A stretch of DNA of 64,000 nt from Chinchilla lanigera (GCF_000276665.1 NW_004955402.1:2001725-2065724), one strand, 5' to 3'; positions 12,821-24,484 are shown, counted from the stretch's first letter. Notes: generated by a model from the sequence alone, not told the origin. Made by a program: numbers and translations.

Positions 12821-13006
12821 CTTTTTTCTTTTTTCTTTTTCTTTTTCTTTTCTTTCTTTCTTTTTTTTTTTTTTGAGACAGGATTTCACTAGTTTAAGCT
12901 GGTTTTGAACTCACTTTGTAGCCCACGGTGGAGTCTGTCTTGCAGCAATCCTCCTGCCTCAGCCTCCCAAGTGCTGGGATTACAGGTGAGTACCGCCATG
13001 CCTGGC
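12821..13006 (-). mobile_element. B1-like SINE, antisense
   Basis: A pyrimidine/poly-T run at 12821-12875 is the reversed A-tail. It is followed by GAGACAGG, the CCTCAGCCTCCCAAGTGCTGGGATTACAGG block and CCATGCCTGGCC, which is the reverse complement of a 7SL-derived B1/Alu-type head. It is flanked by imperfect direct repeats, CAGTGTATGAGTTT (12807-12820) and CAGTGTGTGTTTTT (13007-13020), taken as target-site duplications. The right part contains an extra CTCACTTTGTAGCCCA segment also found in the other B1-like copies of this window. Confidence 0.85.
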
Positions 13007-13399
13007 CAGTGTGTGTTTTTGTGGTAAGACCACAGAAAGTGTGAGACACTTCAAAATCATCTTTGTACTCTTCCCCCACTCACCTAATTGTCCCACAAAT
13101 TTACCTGTGGAACTTCCCCAAATTATAGAAATTGTTTTATAGAAGTAATGTATAGAATAATTCTCACTAATTAATAGGGCTGGAATAAAACATATATATG
13201 GCCTTTTTAAAACTCCACAGATGATAGTGACACGAAATTGTAAGCACAGTTTTTTTAAGAGACTTTACATGCCATTCTCCAGCCCAGCTCCACATCTGAT
13301 TTTAAACCAATCAATAACACCTGTGGTGGACTGACAACTGGTGGTCAGCTTGTAACCCCCAGCTGAACTAAACCAGCGTGGTGCTGCGTGGGGAAGGCC

Positions 13400-14080
13400 C
13401 ACAGGAGGATTGTTGCTGGCAGCATAGGAGGTGGAAGTGGAGAAGAAGTTAGGTTGTTGGGAGCTGGTAGAAGCTGTTGGGAGCCTGTTGGAAGCTGCAA
13501 GGAGCTGTTGGTTTTCTTGGAGGAGCTCGTCATGCTGGCTTTCCTGATGAATGTGGCTGTTTTCATCCTCCAAGGAGCTTGGGACATTGTCACTGAGAAC
13601 AGCTTTGGTTCACTTTAGGGGAGCTCTGGTCCTCACTGTGAGCTTTGCTTCCTGGTTCCAGAGGGGAGGATGGTACACTGCTCAGTCTCCTGGAGAAGCT
13701 TGTTGTGTTGGCTTTCCTGATGGAAACTCAGCTGTCCTGATCATTAGAGAAGCTCGGGACCTCACTGTTGCTGAGGATGGCTGTGATACTTTTCAGGGGA
13801 GCTCTGATCCTTACTTTGTGTGTCACTTTCTGGCTCTAGTGTAGATCCCTCAGCCTGCTAGCACAGATCCTTCATCCTGCTGGCACAGACTTCCTAGACT
13901 CCACCACTAACCTTTGGGCCTTCCCAGCACAGATCCGTGAAACAGACCTTCATGAGACATTGTCATGGGCTCTAGGCCTCCAGCTGGACTCGTGGGAAGC
14001 ATTGTCATGGGCTCCAGGTCTTCAGCTGGACTCATGCAGGACATTATCGTGGGATCCAGGCCCTCAGCTGGATTCTTTGG
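13400..14080. repeat. Block of nested tandem duplications, family unknown
   Basis: Four repeat layers occur in a row. They are GCTGTTGGGA-like decamers at about 13455-13515; two diverged copies of a roughly 165-bp unit (about 13523 and about 13690, each with GGCTTTCCTGATG and GGGGAGCTCTG); two copies of a 25-bp AGATCC..CAGCCTGCT unit at about 13845-13895; and three copies of a roughly 41-bp unit (ACATTGTCATGGGCTC...CAGCTGGACTC) from about 13956 to 14075. The layout resembles an LTR or satellite-like module with internal repeats, but I cannot assign a family. Confidence 0.65.
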
Positions 14081-14561
14081 TCTTTAGTGTGTGGCCAGAT
14101 TTCCTGCACTCTCTTATATATGATTCTTTGGGTGACTATTATAAATAATCTTATAAAATATGTATCCTGTATTATATATCCCCTTGCAAAAAAACCCCAT
14201 ATCAACACAACACCCTATCAACTTTCTGATATAAAGTTGAATTCCCTCTTGACAGTGAATCCAGTTTCTAAACCAGCCTTTTCCAACTTTAGAGTTCAGA
14301 GTATAAGAAATTCATCCAAAATTAGTCTCATGGCAACCTCTAGAAATTCCCATGCTTTTCCAGTAAAGCTATTCAAAGCAAGTCCAATTCACTTTACCCA
14401 AGATGACCTTTCAAATATTCCAAGTAGATTCCTTCTGAGGCAACTTTTTCAGGTCCTAAGCTCTCATCTCCTCAATCTTTTCCTTGGTGGCAAAGTTTCC
14501 AGTACCTTCCATTGGTCCTGTTCCTATCTGCTAGACATATGCTTTGTCTAATATGCTATTT

Positions 14562-14648
14562 ATTTATTTATTTAGGTACCAAGAACTGAACTCAGCGTCT
14601 TGCGCTTGCCGGGCAGGTGCTGTGTCGCTGAGCTACATCCCTGACCCC
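14562..14648 (-). mobile_element. ID-type tRNA-derived SINE, antisense
   Basis: TATTTATTTATTT tail, then GGTACCAAGAACTGAACTC, CTTGCGCTTGCC and GCTGAGCTACATCC, the reverse of an ID body with internal pol III boxes. It is flanked by direct repeats CTAATATGCTATTT (14548-14561) and CTAATGTGCTCTTT (14649-14662). Confidence 0.85.
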
Positions 14649-14967
14649 CTAATGTGCTCTTTAAAATGCATCCCTAGAACAAATGAAATCTTTTACATGA
14701 AATCTCAGAAGCCAGGAGGTCAAAATTATTTGCCCCTCAATCTGGATGCTATGCTTCAATAAATGTGTTTTGCAATTTTACTTATACTATTTATTGTGAT
14801 GTGAATGTCACAACAACTAGTTCACAGTTTACTTGAGTAACCTAAAATTCCTAAATGAATATGCCATTTTCCCCACGTTTATACTTGCTTCTTCCTTTCA
14901 ACCCTAAAGGAAAGATGTTCTATCGATCACTGGAAATATTGGTCTTATTAGAATCCATCTCTTGTTA

Positions 14968-15055
14968 CTTTTTTTTTTCTGGTACCAGGAATCAAACTCA
15001 CAACCTTGCGCTTGCCAGGCAGGCACTGTGATGCTGAGCTAAATCCCCAGCTCCC
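14968..15055 (-). mobile_element. ID-type SINE, antisense
   Basis: Poly-T, GGTACCAGGAATCAAACTC, CTTGCGCTTGCCAGGCAGGC and GAGCTAAATCCCCAGC. Direct repeats CATCTCTTGTTA (14956-14967) and CACCTCTTGTTA (15056-15067) mark the insertion. No intact tRNA gene remains. Confidence 0.9.
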
Positions 15056-15463
15056 CACCTCTTGTTAGTACATCACCATTTTTAGTTTTGATTCTTTTAT
15101 CATTTGCAGTCACTGTTCCTCTATATTTCCTGCTGTGATGGGGTGAGCAGCTGTCCACACCACTCCCTTCTGCCATGCCACTTCTACCTTAGAGCCAGCC
15201 CATCATGGACTGAATCCACTGAAATCATGAACCAAATAATCATCTCCTCTTTTAAGACGTAGTGTCAGGTGTTTTGTTCCAGTGACAGGAAAGGGATTAA
15301 TATTGTCATCTATTCTGCCAAATTTTATTTAAATGAAATATGCAGACGATTTTAGAGTCAATTCCATCTTTGATCCCTCTGCATGATCCCTTACCTCCTC
15401 TCCAGAGAGTGATTGTCCCAAACTGGGTGAGTATCCCTCTGGTTTACATGTTTTTACATTTTA

Positions 15464-15540
15464 TTTTATTATTATTATTATTATTTTTTTTTTGGTTTTT
15501 CTCCGGTACCGGGAACCGAACTCACGACCTTGCGCTTGCC
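15464..15540 (-). mobile_element. 5'-truncated ID-type SINE, antisense
   Basis: A (TTA)n and T run, then CTCCGGTACCGGGAACCGAA and CTTGCGCTTGCC. It then stops abruptly, so the A-box half is missing. Perfect 16-bp target repeats ATGTTTTTACATTTTA (15448-15463) and (15541-15556) prove a truncated insertion rather than later deletion. It is among the least diverged copies here. Confidence 0.88.
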
Positions 15541-15817
15541 ATGTTTTTACATTTTAATTGCATATAAATCCATAAACAACATGGAGTGTTATTTTCTTCT
15601 TGAGATTATAAATAGTATCATCCTACAAAAACTTTATATTTTAAAAAGTCAACATTATGTTTTCAATGTTTATTTTCATTCATACCATTAGCTGAATTTC
15701 AAAATTCAATCTCTGTTAAGATGCCCTTTAATCTACAGTTATTGTGATTCATGGACTTATATTTATTTCAGCAATTGTTTATGTTCTCCATTTATCATGC
15801 TTCCCTCTGAGACACCC

Positions 15818-16199
15818 TTATAGTTTGGATCAGAAGTGTCCCCAAATATCCACATGCTCAAGGCTTTGCTTGGTCGCCATCCCATGCCATTTCTGGTAGG
15901 TGGTGGAATCTTGAGAAGTGGGGCCTCATGAGAGGAATTGAGGAGACTGGGGGCATGGCCTTGGAGGGAAGCCTCAGTCCCAGCCTTCCTGCCTTTTTCT
16001 TCGCTTGCTGAGTGCCCTTTGGTGAGTACCTTTACTCTCCCATGTACTCCCACAGTGATAGTCTACCTTACCACAGGCCTAAAAGCAATGGATCAGCTGA
16101 CTCTGGACCGAAACTTCCAAGACTGTGAGCCAAATTGTATCCTCCATATGGGTGGCTGATCTCAGGTATTTTGTCACAGTTGTAGAAAGCTAACACAAC
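15818..16199 (+). mobile_element. MaLR-type LTR, sense
   Basis: Starts TATAGTTTGGATCAGAAGTG and includes GGGGCATGGCCTTGGAGGGA. It ends GATCTCAGGTATTTTGTCACAG and GAAAGCTAACACAA, the usual MaLR LTR start and end. No internal sequence follows, so it is a solo LTR. Confidence 0.8.
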
Positions 16200-17090
16200 T
16201 ACCTTCTTTCATTCATTACAGTTGTATATAGTTATAAATCCGTAAAACATGTATTTCTGTCTTTGTTTTTATTTCATGCTTGAAGCCATCATTCTAGGCA
16301 TATGTTCATGATCATCCTGAGACCCTAACTCTTGTGTAATCTTGAGACTTTCTCCTTGCTTACCTGATTTTCTTTGTCCAGTTGTTCCTGCTACACGACC
16401 AGGAATTTACTCCACATGCTAATCATCTTGAACCATAGTAGAAATGAAGCCTACCATTTATTGAAAGACTGCTATATTTTAGACAAATTCTTGAAAATAA
16501 TAGGCAATAGTAAGGGAACACTAAGTTCTGAACCAACTGCAAAATATACTCAAGAGTCGAAGTTACTAGGCTTTTCAGGTGAACTGAAAGTATACTATGT
16601 CTGCAATTTTGAATGAGACTTCCAGTTCCTTCCTAATAACTTTAGCTGGGAAGCAAAAACGAATATCCTATCACACTGACAGTTTGGCCTCTGAGATGAG
16701 GAACACCCTTGAAACTCTCCTTCCTCAGTGGGTAAACACATTACGTTAAACACGACCCACTCGCATCTATATTCGTTCTGTCTCTGTGATGAACTTTTCC
16801 AGAATTCATTGTCCTCACAATTTATCACTGGCAAGGTATATCTAATGATACACCAGAACTCATACCTTATTAAATGCCTAAACAAATTACCAAATTGAAA
16901 CTAAATTCCAGTCAATCTTTCTTTCTTTGCTTATGATCAGTACGTTATAATAAAACTAACCTATTGCTTTTCAGGTATGACGGCCGTAAGGAGAGAAACT
17001 CTAAATTCAAACAAAAAAATGAAATAGGATCACTTGATATTGCAACACCTCTTGCATATATGGGACCTGAATGATTGAGAAATTACAGAT
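16200..17090. other. Spacer without recognised gene
   Basis: A weak MIR-like phrase (CTACCATTTATTGAAAGACTGC) near 16450 is the only hint of an old repeat. An open frame of 96 codons on the minus strand (16595-16885) has no recognisable motif. Confidence 0.4.
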
Positions 17091-17319
17091 TTCTTAATAC
17101 ATGCTTGACATATCAGTTGGCCCCCACTGTTGGAGGACTGTCCAAGAACCATTGATAAATTGTTCTTTCCTAACGCATGCTTTTAATGCTGAGTTTTCCT
17201 CTCAGCATGGCCTCAGTTGTGTCCCTTTCTTCTTATTATGTTGTACTCACATTGTCATTCAGTTCAACGTATTCCTTAAAACATACCGCTCTTCAGGCTT
17301 CCTCTTTACTACATGGATT

Positions 17320-17940
17320 ACTTAGAAACGTGTCACTTTGTTCTGAAGGTATTCCTGCTATTCTGATTTCTAGTTTGAGTCTATAGTGGTTAGAGAACAT
17401 ACTCTGTGTGACTTCCACTCTGTAATGTCTGTTGGGTTTTGTTTTATGGCCCTGGATATGGCCTATCTTGGGAAATGTTCTGTGCACACCTAAAAAGTAT
17501 ATGCAGTCTGCTGTTACTGCGTGAAGTGTGTTGTAAACACAGACCACACTCTGTTGGTTAATGACATTGCTGCATTGCTCTACTTCCCTTCTGATGATCT
17601 GTCTGGTTAACAGTTGTTAGTGAGAGGTGTTGACATATCTGACTATAGTTGTAGATTTGCCTATCTCTCCTCCAGTTCAATCAGTTTTTCGTTCATGTTT
17701 TGTGGCTCTGTTACTTGATGCATATACATAGAGGATTACTCTGTCTTGCCATTGTCAGTATTATAATGTACCTGGTACATAACGTACCTGTGTATCTGGC
17801 GATTGCCTCTACTTCGAAGTTTATTTGATTTTTTAAATGTTCTGCTTTCTTCTAATTGTTTGCATGGTATGTCATTTTCCATACTTTTAATCAATTTGTT
17901 ATAATTGAAGAGAGTTCCTTCTGCCTAACTCTTTCTTTTT
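17320..17940 (-). mobile_element. L1 relic, antisense (first part)
   Basis: Phrases such as GTGGTTAGAGAACATACTCTGT, TTTTATGGCCCTGGATATGG, ATTCTGCTGTT-like and CAGTTCAATCAGTTTTTCGTTCATG are the reverse strand of mammalian L1 ORF2 or downstream sequence. Stops occur in all frames. The tract is interrupted at about 17945 and resumes near 18978. Confidence 0.75.
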
Positions 17941-18610
17941 ATAAAGTTTAATAAATTGTTTATTTGTAAATTCATAGACAATATATGTACACTAAACCTA
18001 AAAATTTAGATACTTAAAACTATATTAGTAATACACAAACAAGTAGAATAAGATTTATTTGTACAGAGCTGAATGTTGTATAAATAGCATAATTGTTGCA
18101 TACTATATCCAGAATGCACATTATTTATAATTTTGTTTATACTACTGATCACCCAGAAGGGCAGATTGTACTTAGCTGTTGTTGAACTAATTGTGAAAGC
18201 TTCTTGTTTCTGGAAACTACAGCGCTAAAGTACAATCTTGTCAGCCTTTTGCTTCCACCTTAGATATGTGTACAGATTTATATGTACAGTATCAGTGTGA
18301 GAGTGTCTCAGCCCATAATATTTCTTCACTTTGACATAGTTTACCTCTGTTGAGAAAAGGAACAGCAAATATTTACGTTTTGTAAGAAAATTTCACTTCT
18401 GTTCATACTTTATATTTGGGTTTTAATGTAATTTAATTTGGATATAAAGCTCAGCTTTTACATATAATTTCCACTTTCTCTAAGAAATGAGAAGGATCTG
18501 ATTTTTCAAATCAGAATATTCAAATGTAATTTATTTTGTATCTATCATGTTAGGAAAAAGAATATGTGTGAAAGATTTAATATTTAAATTTTAGACTCCT
18601 AACTCCTTTG

Positions 18611-18775
18611 GTTAGGTGGCTCCCTGGTGGCACACTCCGTGGTGGCACACACCTGTAATCCCAGCACTTGGGAGGCAGAGGCAGGAGGGTCACCATGAGT
18701 TTCAGGTCAGCCTGGGCTACATAAGTGAGTTCAAGCCCAGCCTGCACTGCATGGCAAGACCCTGTCTCAAAAAAA
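18611..18775 (+). mobile_element. B1-like SINE, sense
   Basis: GGTGGCACACACCTGTAATC, CCAGCACTTGGGAGGCAGAG and AGCCTGGGCTACATAAG, then the extra GTGAGTTCAAGCCCAGCCTGC segment and CAAGACCCTGTCTCAAAAAAA. Flanking repeats CTCCTAACTCCTTT (18596-18609) and CTCCTAAACCTTCT (from about 18777) are imperfect target duplications. Confidence 0.85.
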
Positions 18776-18923
18776 CCTCCTAAACCTTCTGATGCTTGGT
18801 TTCTTGGCTTTTTCAGAGCCCCTTAGGGAAGTTTTTCTAGATAAAACAAGCTCACATTTACATTTGGTGCTACACATGTAAAAATGTACTAGTTATCCCC
18901 CAGCCTCTGGGTGTGCACGGTAA

Positions 18924-18939
18924 GGGGGGGGGGGGGGGG
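18924..18939 (+). repeat. Homopolymer of 16 G
   Basis: Sixteen consecutive G residues. Long G runs are rare in mammalian DNA and are often polymorphic or miscounted by sequencers. The run could also form a four-stranded structure. Confidence 0.95.
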
Positions 18940-18977
18940 AATGCTGTCATCAGCAGCAAATACTCATTAATTCCCAG

Positions 18978-19926
18978 GCTGTCTTTTAATTGGAAGGTTT
19001 ACATTTATCACAATTATTGATGCTGTATGAATTTATGAATCTGCCCTTTTATTCTTTGTTTGCTGTTTTTACTGTTTTTTTTTTTTTTAATTTCCCTCTT
19101 TTTAAAAATTGCCTACCTGTGGTTTACCTTGAACTTACTTCAGAATCCCATTTTGATTTGTCTATAGTGGTTTTATTTTTTAGGGAGGCTGTATCTTTTC
19201 TATAGATATTTTAGTGGTTCCTGTATGTATTATATGTAAATACATAGCTTATCCCAGTCCAATCAGTGCTGACACGTTACTAATTTGAATGAACTACAAA
19301 GACCTCATTCCCTTTAGTTCTTTTATCCTCCCCTTTATAGTATGGTCGACTTAACTATTTCTTCTATGTACATTGAGAATACATTAAAAAATGTTTAAAT
19401 TCTGCTTCAAAATTAGACATAATTCAGAAAAACCAGAAGGGTAAGAACATGCATATAGGCATAGTTTTGCTTTTTCTGTTCTTTCTTTCTCCCTAATGTC
19501 CCAGAGATTCCTTCTCTTATAATTTCCTTTCACAAGAACTTCCACAAGCCATTCTTTTGGGGTAGGGTCCTACACTGGGAGTGTATTAATTCTCCAATCC
19601 TGAAAGATCCTTCTTTGGCTAGAGGATTTGAGGTTGACGGTTCTTTTTCTTTAGAACTTGAAGGCTCTGAGCCACCTCTTCCTGGCTACTCCATTCCTTG
19701 TGGGACGTGTGTGCCCTTCAAGTTATACTTCTCCATAGGAAAGCTGTTTCTTTCTCACCACTAAGAACATGGCTTAGTTTTACAAGCTAGAGTATGTTGT
19801 GTCCCAACATCGGTTTCTTTGGGACTTTATCATTCTGCATTCATTCAGCTTTTTGAATCCTGCATTATGTCTTTTGTCAGATTTGGGCAGTTTTTTGGTC
19901 CTTCTTTGTCTGAATACCCTTTCAAC

Positions 19927-19958
<32 letters not shown>

Positions 19959-21900
19959 CTATGTGCTGCCAAAGCATGCTCAGCCTGATCCTGTCTCCGG
20001 TCCTTCTGGGGTTCTCATGACAGAGATATTGAACTATGTTTCAGTACCGCAAAACCCAGAAGCTTTGTCCATTTTTTTCCAAAATATGTTTTCTTTTTAT
20101 TGTTAGAATTGAGTAATTTCTATTGTTCTATCTTTAAGTTTTTTGATTCTTTCCTCTGACCTCTCCATTTTGCTACTGAACCCATCCATGAAGTATTTAA
20201 TTTGTTATATATTTCAGTTCTAAAGTTTCCATTTGCTTCTTCATTTCTTTGTAATTCTTCTATTCTCTTTTCAGAAACTGTATTTTTTACTTGTTAGAAA
20301 CTTCCTAATGCCTATTGAAGCCTCCTTTTTGTGCCTGCTGAAAACTCCTTGTTAGATAATTTGAACATCTTGGACACATTTGTGCTGGCATCTGTTGATT
20401 TTCTTTTTCCAATTAAATTGAAATTTTTTGGTTGATGGCAAGATGAGCAAATTTTCATCTGTATCCTAGATATTTTAGGTATTAACATTATAAGATTTTT
20501 AATCTTACTTAAATCTTCAGTTACAGGAAGTATGTGTGTGTATTATACATGTGTGTATGTATTATATATACTATACTATATTGAAATAACACTATATCAC
20601 TGCATTCTATTACTGTTATTAAATCTATTTCTACATTTGTTACAAGGTCCACAGCATATTGCTAATATTTTTGCTTTAGTCAGCTGTCTTTTAAAGATGT
20701 AACAGGTTAGAAAAATGTCCATTGTATTTAACATTATTTTTATTATTTCAACCACAGTTTCTTCTTTGTTCACTTCTAAATTTCTGTCTTCTACTCTTCT
20801 CTTTTTTTCCTAAAAATTTTTATTCAACTTTTTTTGGCAATGTATTCTTTCCGTTTTCATCTGTTTTGCCTTCATTTCTGTAGGACATTTCATTGCAAGC
20901 AGAGTTTGGGGGCGGTTTTTTTCTTTTTGTACTTTAGGCTTGATTAATTTGTGATGAGACAGTGGCTGTCCTTCTTATCTTTCTTCTTCTGTGTAAATCT
21001 TTCTTATTTTCTTGCTGCTGTCAAGATTTTCTCTTTTATGTTTGGCTTTCTACAGTTTGATTTTAGTATACTCAGCTATGCTTCCCTCTTTTATTTGTCC
21101 CGCTTTGTGTTCTCTGAACTTCTTGCGTCTGTTCTTTGTTGACCCTCATTAATTAAAAATATCTTCACCCTTTGTCTCTGCAAATATTCCTTCTGCCCTT
21201 CCCCCCTCCGCCTGCCTCTGTCTCTCTTCCATCTCCTTTTCAATTTTAGTTGCACATGCTGTATGCTGTCCTGCAGCGTTACTGATTTTCCCTTGATGCT
21301 CTATCTTTGTGCTTTACCTTCTATCAGTTCTACTTACCTCTTTTCAGGTTTCTATTTTCTCTTCAGTTCTGTCCATTTTGCTGATTAGCCTTTTGATGGA
21401 GTTCTTTTTGTCTGATACTATGTTTTTATTTCTAGCATTTCATTTGACTCTTTCTTATAGTTTACTCCTCTCAGCTGGAATTCCTGTCTGTTCATGCTCC
21501 TTGCCCACCTGTTGTACTAAACTTTTTAACATATTTAACATCTATTTTTTTAAATTTAATTTAATTTTTTTGGTACTGGGAATTGAACTCAGGACCTTGC
21601 GCTTTCCAGGCAGGCGCTGTGCCGCTGAGCTATCTCCCTAGCCCTTAACATCTATTTAAACACTTACATAATTAAATTTTTGGTTCTGAAAATATTTACA
21701 CATTGAAAATTTCTGATAATTCTGACACTTGGGTCATCGCTCAGTTGTGCTCTGTGGCTGCTTATTATCCCTGTTACAGTTTGCGAAGATAATTTATCAT
21801 TATGATGAAAGGACGGGAGAAAAGCAGTGTGAGGATTGGAAAGGAAGAGATAAACAGGATTATTTTGGAAAGCTATAATCATAGAATAGTCAACAAAACT
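18978..21900 (-). mobile_element. L1 relic, antisense (second, long part)
   Basis: About 2.9 kb of T-rich sequence matches the reverse strand of old L1. Markers include CTTTTAATTGGAAGGTTTACATTTA, ATTTGGGCAG...TTCTTTGTCTG, ATATTTCAGTTCTAAAGTTTCC, GATTTTCTCTTTTATG and CATTTCATTTGACTCTTTCTTATAG. No frame is open for more than about 110 codons. It contains a T24 tract at 19931-19954 and the ID SINE at 21548-21644. Together with 17320-17940 it is the largest single element relic in the window. Confidence 0.65.
21548..21644 (-). mobile_element. ID-type SINE, antisense, inside the L1
   Basis: TTTGGTACTGGGAATTGAACTC, CTTTCCAGGCAGGCGCTGTG and GAGCTATCTCCCTAGCCC. Perfect 13-bp direct repeats TTAACATCTATTT at 21535-21547 and 21645-21657. 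It inserted after the L1 was in place. Confidence 0.92.
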
Positions 21901-22708
21901 AAACAGAGATAAGGTAATTCAGCAAGGTTAAGTTTTCAAAAAACAATAGCATTTTTCCAGCTGATAGTCTACCAGAAAAATATAAGAAAAAAATAGGATA
22001 AACAATATTTTGAAAGCATCAATAGTTAACAGATAACAAATAAAAACTTCAGGAAAACATTATCATTTAATTCAACTTTGTAAAACAGAATCTGAGTAAA
22101 TGGAGATTAATCATGATTACGATACATTTTTGCATAATTTCAAACCAAGTTCAATGAACTGTCAGTTACACTTTAAGGTACATGGTAAGCATGTTGTAAA
22201 ACACACACGGGCACGATGGTATAATGGTTCACGGTCCATGAAAAGTTTATGTCAGTTTTGAAAAAGAAGCACACAGTGGCAGCTTGCTGTCCAGACTCTA
22301 AGATAAGCTTTGAAGACACAGCAGTAAGAACAGACACCTACGCCCATTGACCTGCATGGAAGACCAGACCAGACCCCTGGGTAAGGAGAGGCCGAATCCA
22401 CGGTGAGAGCAGCAGTGCAGCTGAGTAGAGAAAGGATGAGTAGGTAGATCACATCGGTGGTAAGTATAGCGCTACACCAGTTCTCTGAGGGAAAGAAGGC
22501 CGGATTTCCAGGTACTATACTCCCACCACACCCACTTCACACTACCAACAATTTAACAACAGCTTGTTAACAAAGTGTTTTAATATTTGACTGTTGGCTC
22601 TTGAGATCTGGGGCAAGCTCCTGCCTCACTTCCTGGGCTGGCTGGCTTTATGGAAAAGAATAACATGGATTCCTGTTCAGCTTGGTCAGCAACAAAGGTG
22701 TGCACATA
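21901..22708. other. Spacer without recognised gene
   Basis: AT-rich unique-looking sequence. No repeat or coding signal could be supported. Confidence 0.4.
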
Positions 22709-22723
22709 AAACTGCAGTTCTCT

Positions 22724-22824
22724 GGGGCTGGGGATTTAGCTCAGCGGCAAAAGCGCCTGCCTGGCAAGCTCAAGGTCATGAGTTCGGTTCCCAGTACCGG
22801 AGAAAAACCAAAAACAAAAAAAAA
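22724..22824 (+). mobile_element. ID-type SINE, sense, young
   Basis: GGGGCTGGGGATTTAGCTCA (A-box region), GCCTGCCTGGCAAGC and GAGTTCGGTTCCC (B-box region), then AGTACCGGAG and an A-rich tail. Perfect 15-bp target duplication AAACTGCAGTTCTCT at 22709-22723 and 22825-22839. The exact duplication marks a recent insertion. Confidence 0.95.
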
Positions 22825-23029
22825 AAACTGCAGTTCTCTTCCTGATCTGAGCAAGAGTCATCCCATAAGATCTGACATCACTGAGAAGTCAGAGCCGTCT
22901 CTCAACTGTGAGGGAAAAGTCTGCCTCTGTGGCGAGCCCTGGCCAGGGAGGCCTGGGAGACAGGGGCAGGGAGTCCACCTTCCCAGCTCCTGTTCTTCCC
23001 CTCTGTGGGACGGCCCAAGGAAGTCACTC

Positions 23030-23830
23030 TGAGGTGGCTCACAACATGAAGTGAATGTCTAAATTTTTAAGAAATTAATTACAGGAAAAGATGCATTGCC
23101 ATCAACCCCCCTCAAAACACCCCCTGCTCTGGGGGCACACTTAGCCCATCGTCCTTGCCTCTTTGTGAAACAGCTCTGGAACACCTTTTTTATGAGTATC
23201 TTTATCTGTGCTGTGCTTGCTGCCTCTGTCCTGAATTGATTCAAAACATTCTCCTTTCGTGGTCGTTTTTACTTTGGGGAAAAGCCAGAAGTCACACACT
23301 ACCAGGTCCAGTGAATAAGGCAGATGAGGACGCACTGTTGTGTTTTTATTTGACAGAAGCTATTGTACTAGAAGCTGTGTGGGAGATGGAGCATCGTCAT
23401 GATGGAAGGTGAAACTGCTTGCTTATTTCTCAGGCTATTTTCCAGGCACATACTTTTTAAAATGAGCTTTATAATACTCAGAGTTCACAGCAGCATTCCG
23501 GGGTACAAACTCAGCTCGCACAGTTCATCAAGGTCAGAAAATAATCGACATCACCCTGATTTTGGATCTTGTGTGACAGACTTTTTCGACAGGAGGGGAG
23601 CTGGTGGTTTCCACAGGAAGCTCTGAATCTTGGGCTCAGGGTCACAGCCATCTACCCGAGTTTCACCTCCCACAGTGGTGTCTCTTAGAGCTGGAGTCTG
23701 AAGCAGCAGGACTGAGCAACTCCAGTGAAATGTGTGCATACATTTTCCTGAGAAGTTTTTTCCTCTCACGATAGCTCGCAACTGAGTTCACCAAAAATGA
23801 AACTTGTCACACACTGCTACTAGCATTCCA
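23030..23830 (-). pseudogene. Mariner (Tc1/mariner, DD34D) transposase relic, longest copy
   Basis: Read on the minus strand, this copy retains pieces of most of the catalytic half of a mariner transposase. There is a first-aspartate region reading GGETRVDGCDPEP (about 23640-23680), a VNSEYYK-like stretch (about 23480), a second-aspartate region HHDDAP (about 23395) and the third-aspartate region LPYSLDLVVCDFWLFPK (about 23270-23325). A C-terminal segment follows, and then the mariner 3' end (about 23030-23060). Stops and frameshifts separate these pieces. The N-terminal DNA-binding half is not recognisable, so the element is dead. It gives the parental order for the palindromic copies. Confidence 0.75.
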
Positions 23831-24484
23831 TATGCAACTTCTTGTTTTGAAGACTTTGTCTTCCACAGACAGGGCTCTGGAGAAAATGGTGACTCTCTCG
23901 CACACCACTAGAGCTGCTGGGGTTTGCTGAGTAGCTTTCTTTGCAATCCTCTTCTTCAGGGACCAAACCCTTCCAGTTACAGTTGCCCGGGCACCCTTTC
24001 TTGTTTCCCTACTGCCCCAGTCTTCCTACCCCCAGCCTACTCACACGTTGTTAAAGCTGTTTTGGGGACAGGACCTGTTTTCAAGTCAATTTGCACATTC
24101 TGGACCCCTCTAATGTGATAGCCTCCTTCAGATTCAGGAAGCTTCCAGAACAGAAGCATTGTCTGTTCTTTCCTGAGAGCACCTGAAGGAGGGTCTTTGC
24201 CTCCAGCTCTGAGCAGTTCCCATCCTGTGTTCCAGGCCGCTCAAAACAGGAGAGGAGCAAAGACCCCTGCCAACAGCCAGCCCTCAAAAGGCCCACAGTG
24301 TCGTGTGTCTCTCCTGTGCCCAGCGGCGTGCCTGCACCCCAAGTGTGGACCTGACTCTGGACAGATAAGCTGGGCAACAGGCACCTTGAGGGAGAAAAAG
24401 TGCTCCAAGAGTTGGAATGGAGAAGAGACCTTCCTGGACTTCCAGACCAGGAAATGACACCGCTGTCCCCGCCTCTGTGCTTCT
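23831..24484. other. Spacer without recognised gene
   Basis: Mixed-composition sequence. Open frames up to 98 codons (24081-24377, minus) have no recognisable motif. Confidence 0.4.

Larger units (their letters stand above)
17945..18960. other. About 1-kb insertion splitting the L1, possibly a retrocopy of a 3' UTR
   Basis: Non-L1, AT-rich sequence sits between two parts of one antisense L1. Read on the minus strand, the 17945 end finishes ACAAATAAACAATTTATT..., which would fit a polyadenylation signal near an mRNA 3' end. The rest looks like 3'-UTR-type sequence without open frames. It also holds a B1 (18611-18775) and a G16 run (18924-18939). The parent gene is not recognised and the interpretation is tentative. 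Confidence 0.3.
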
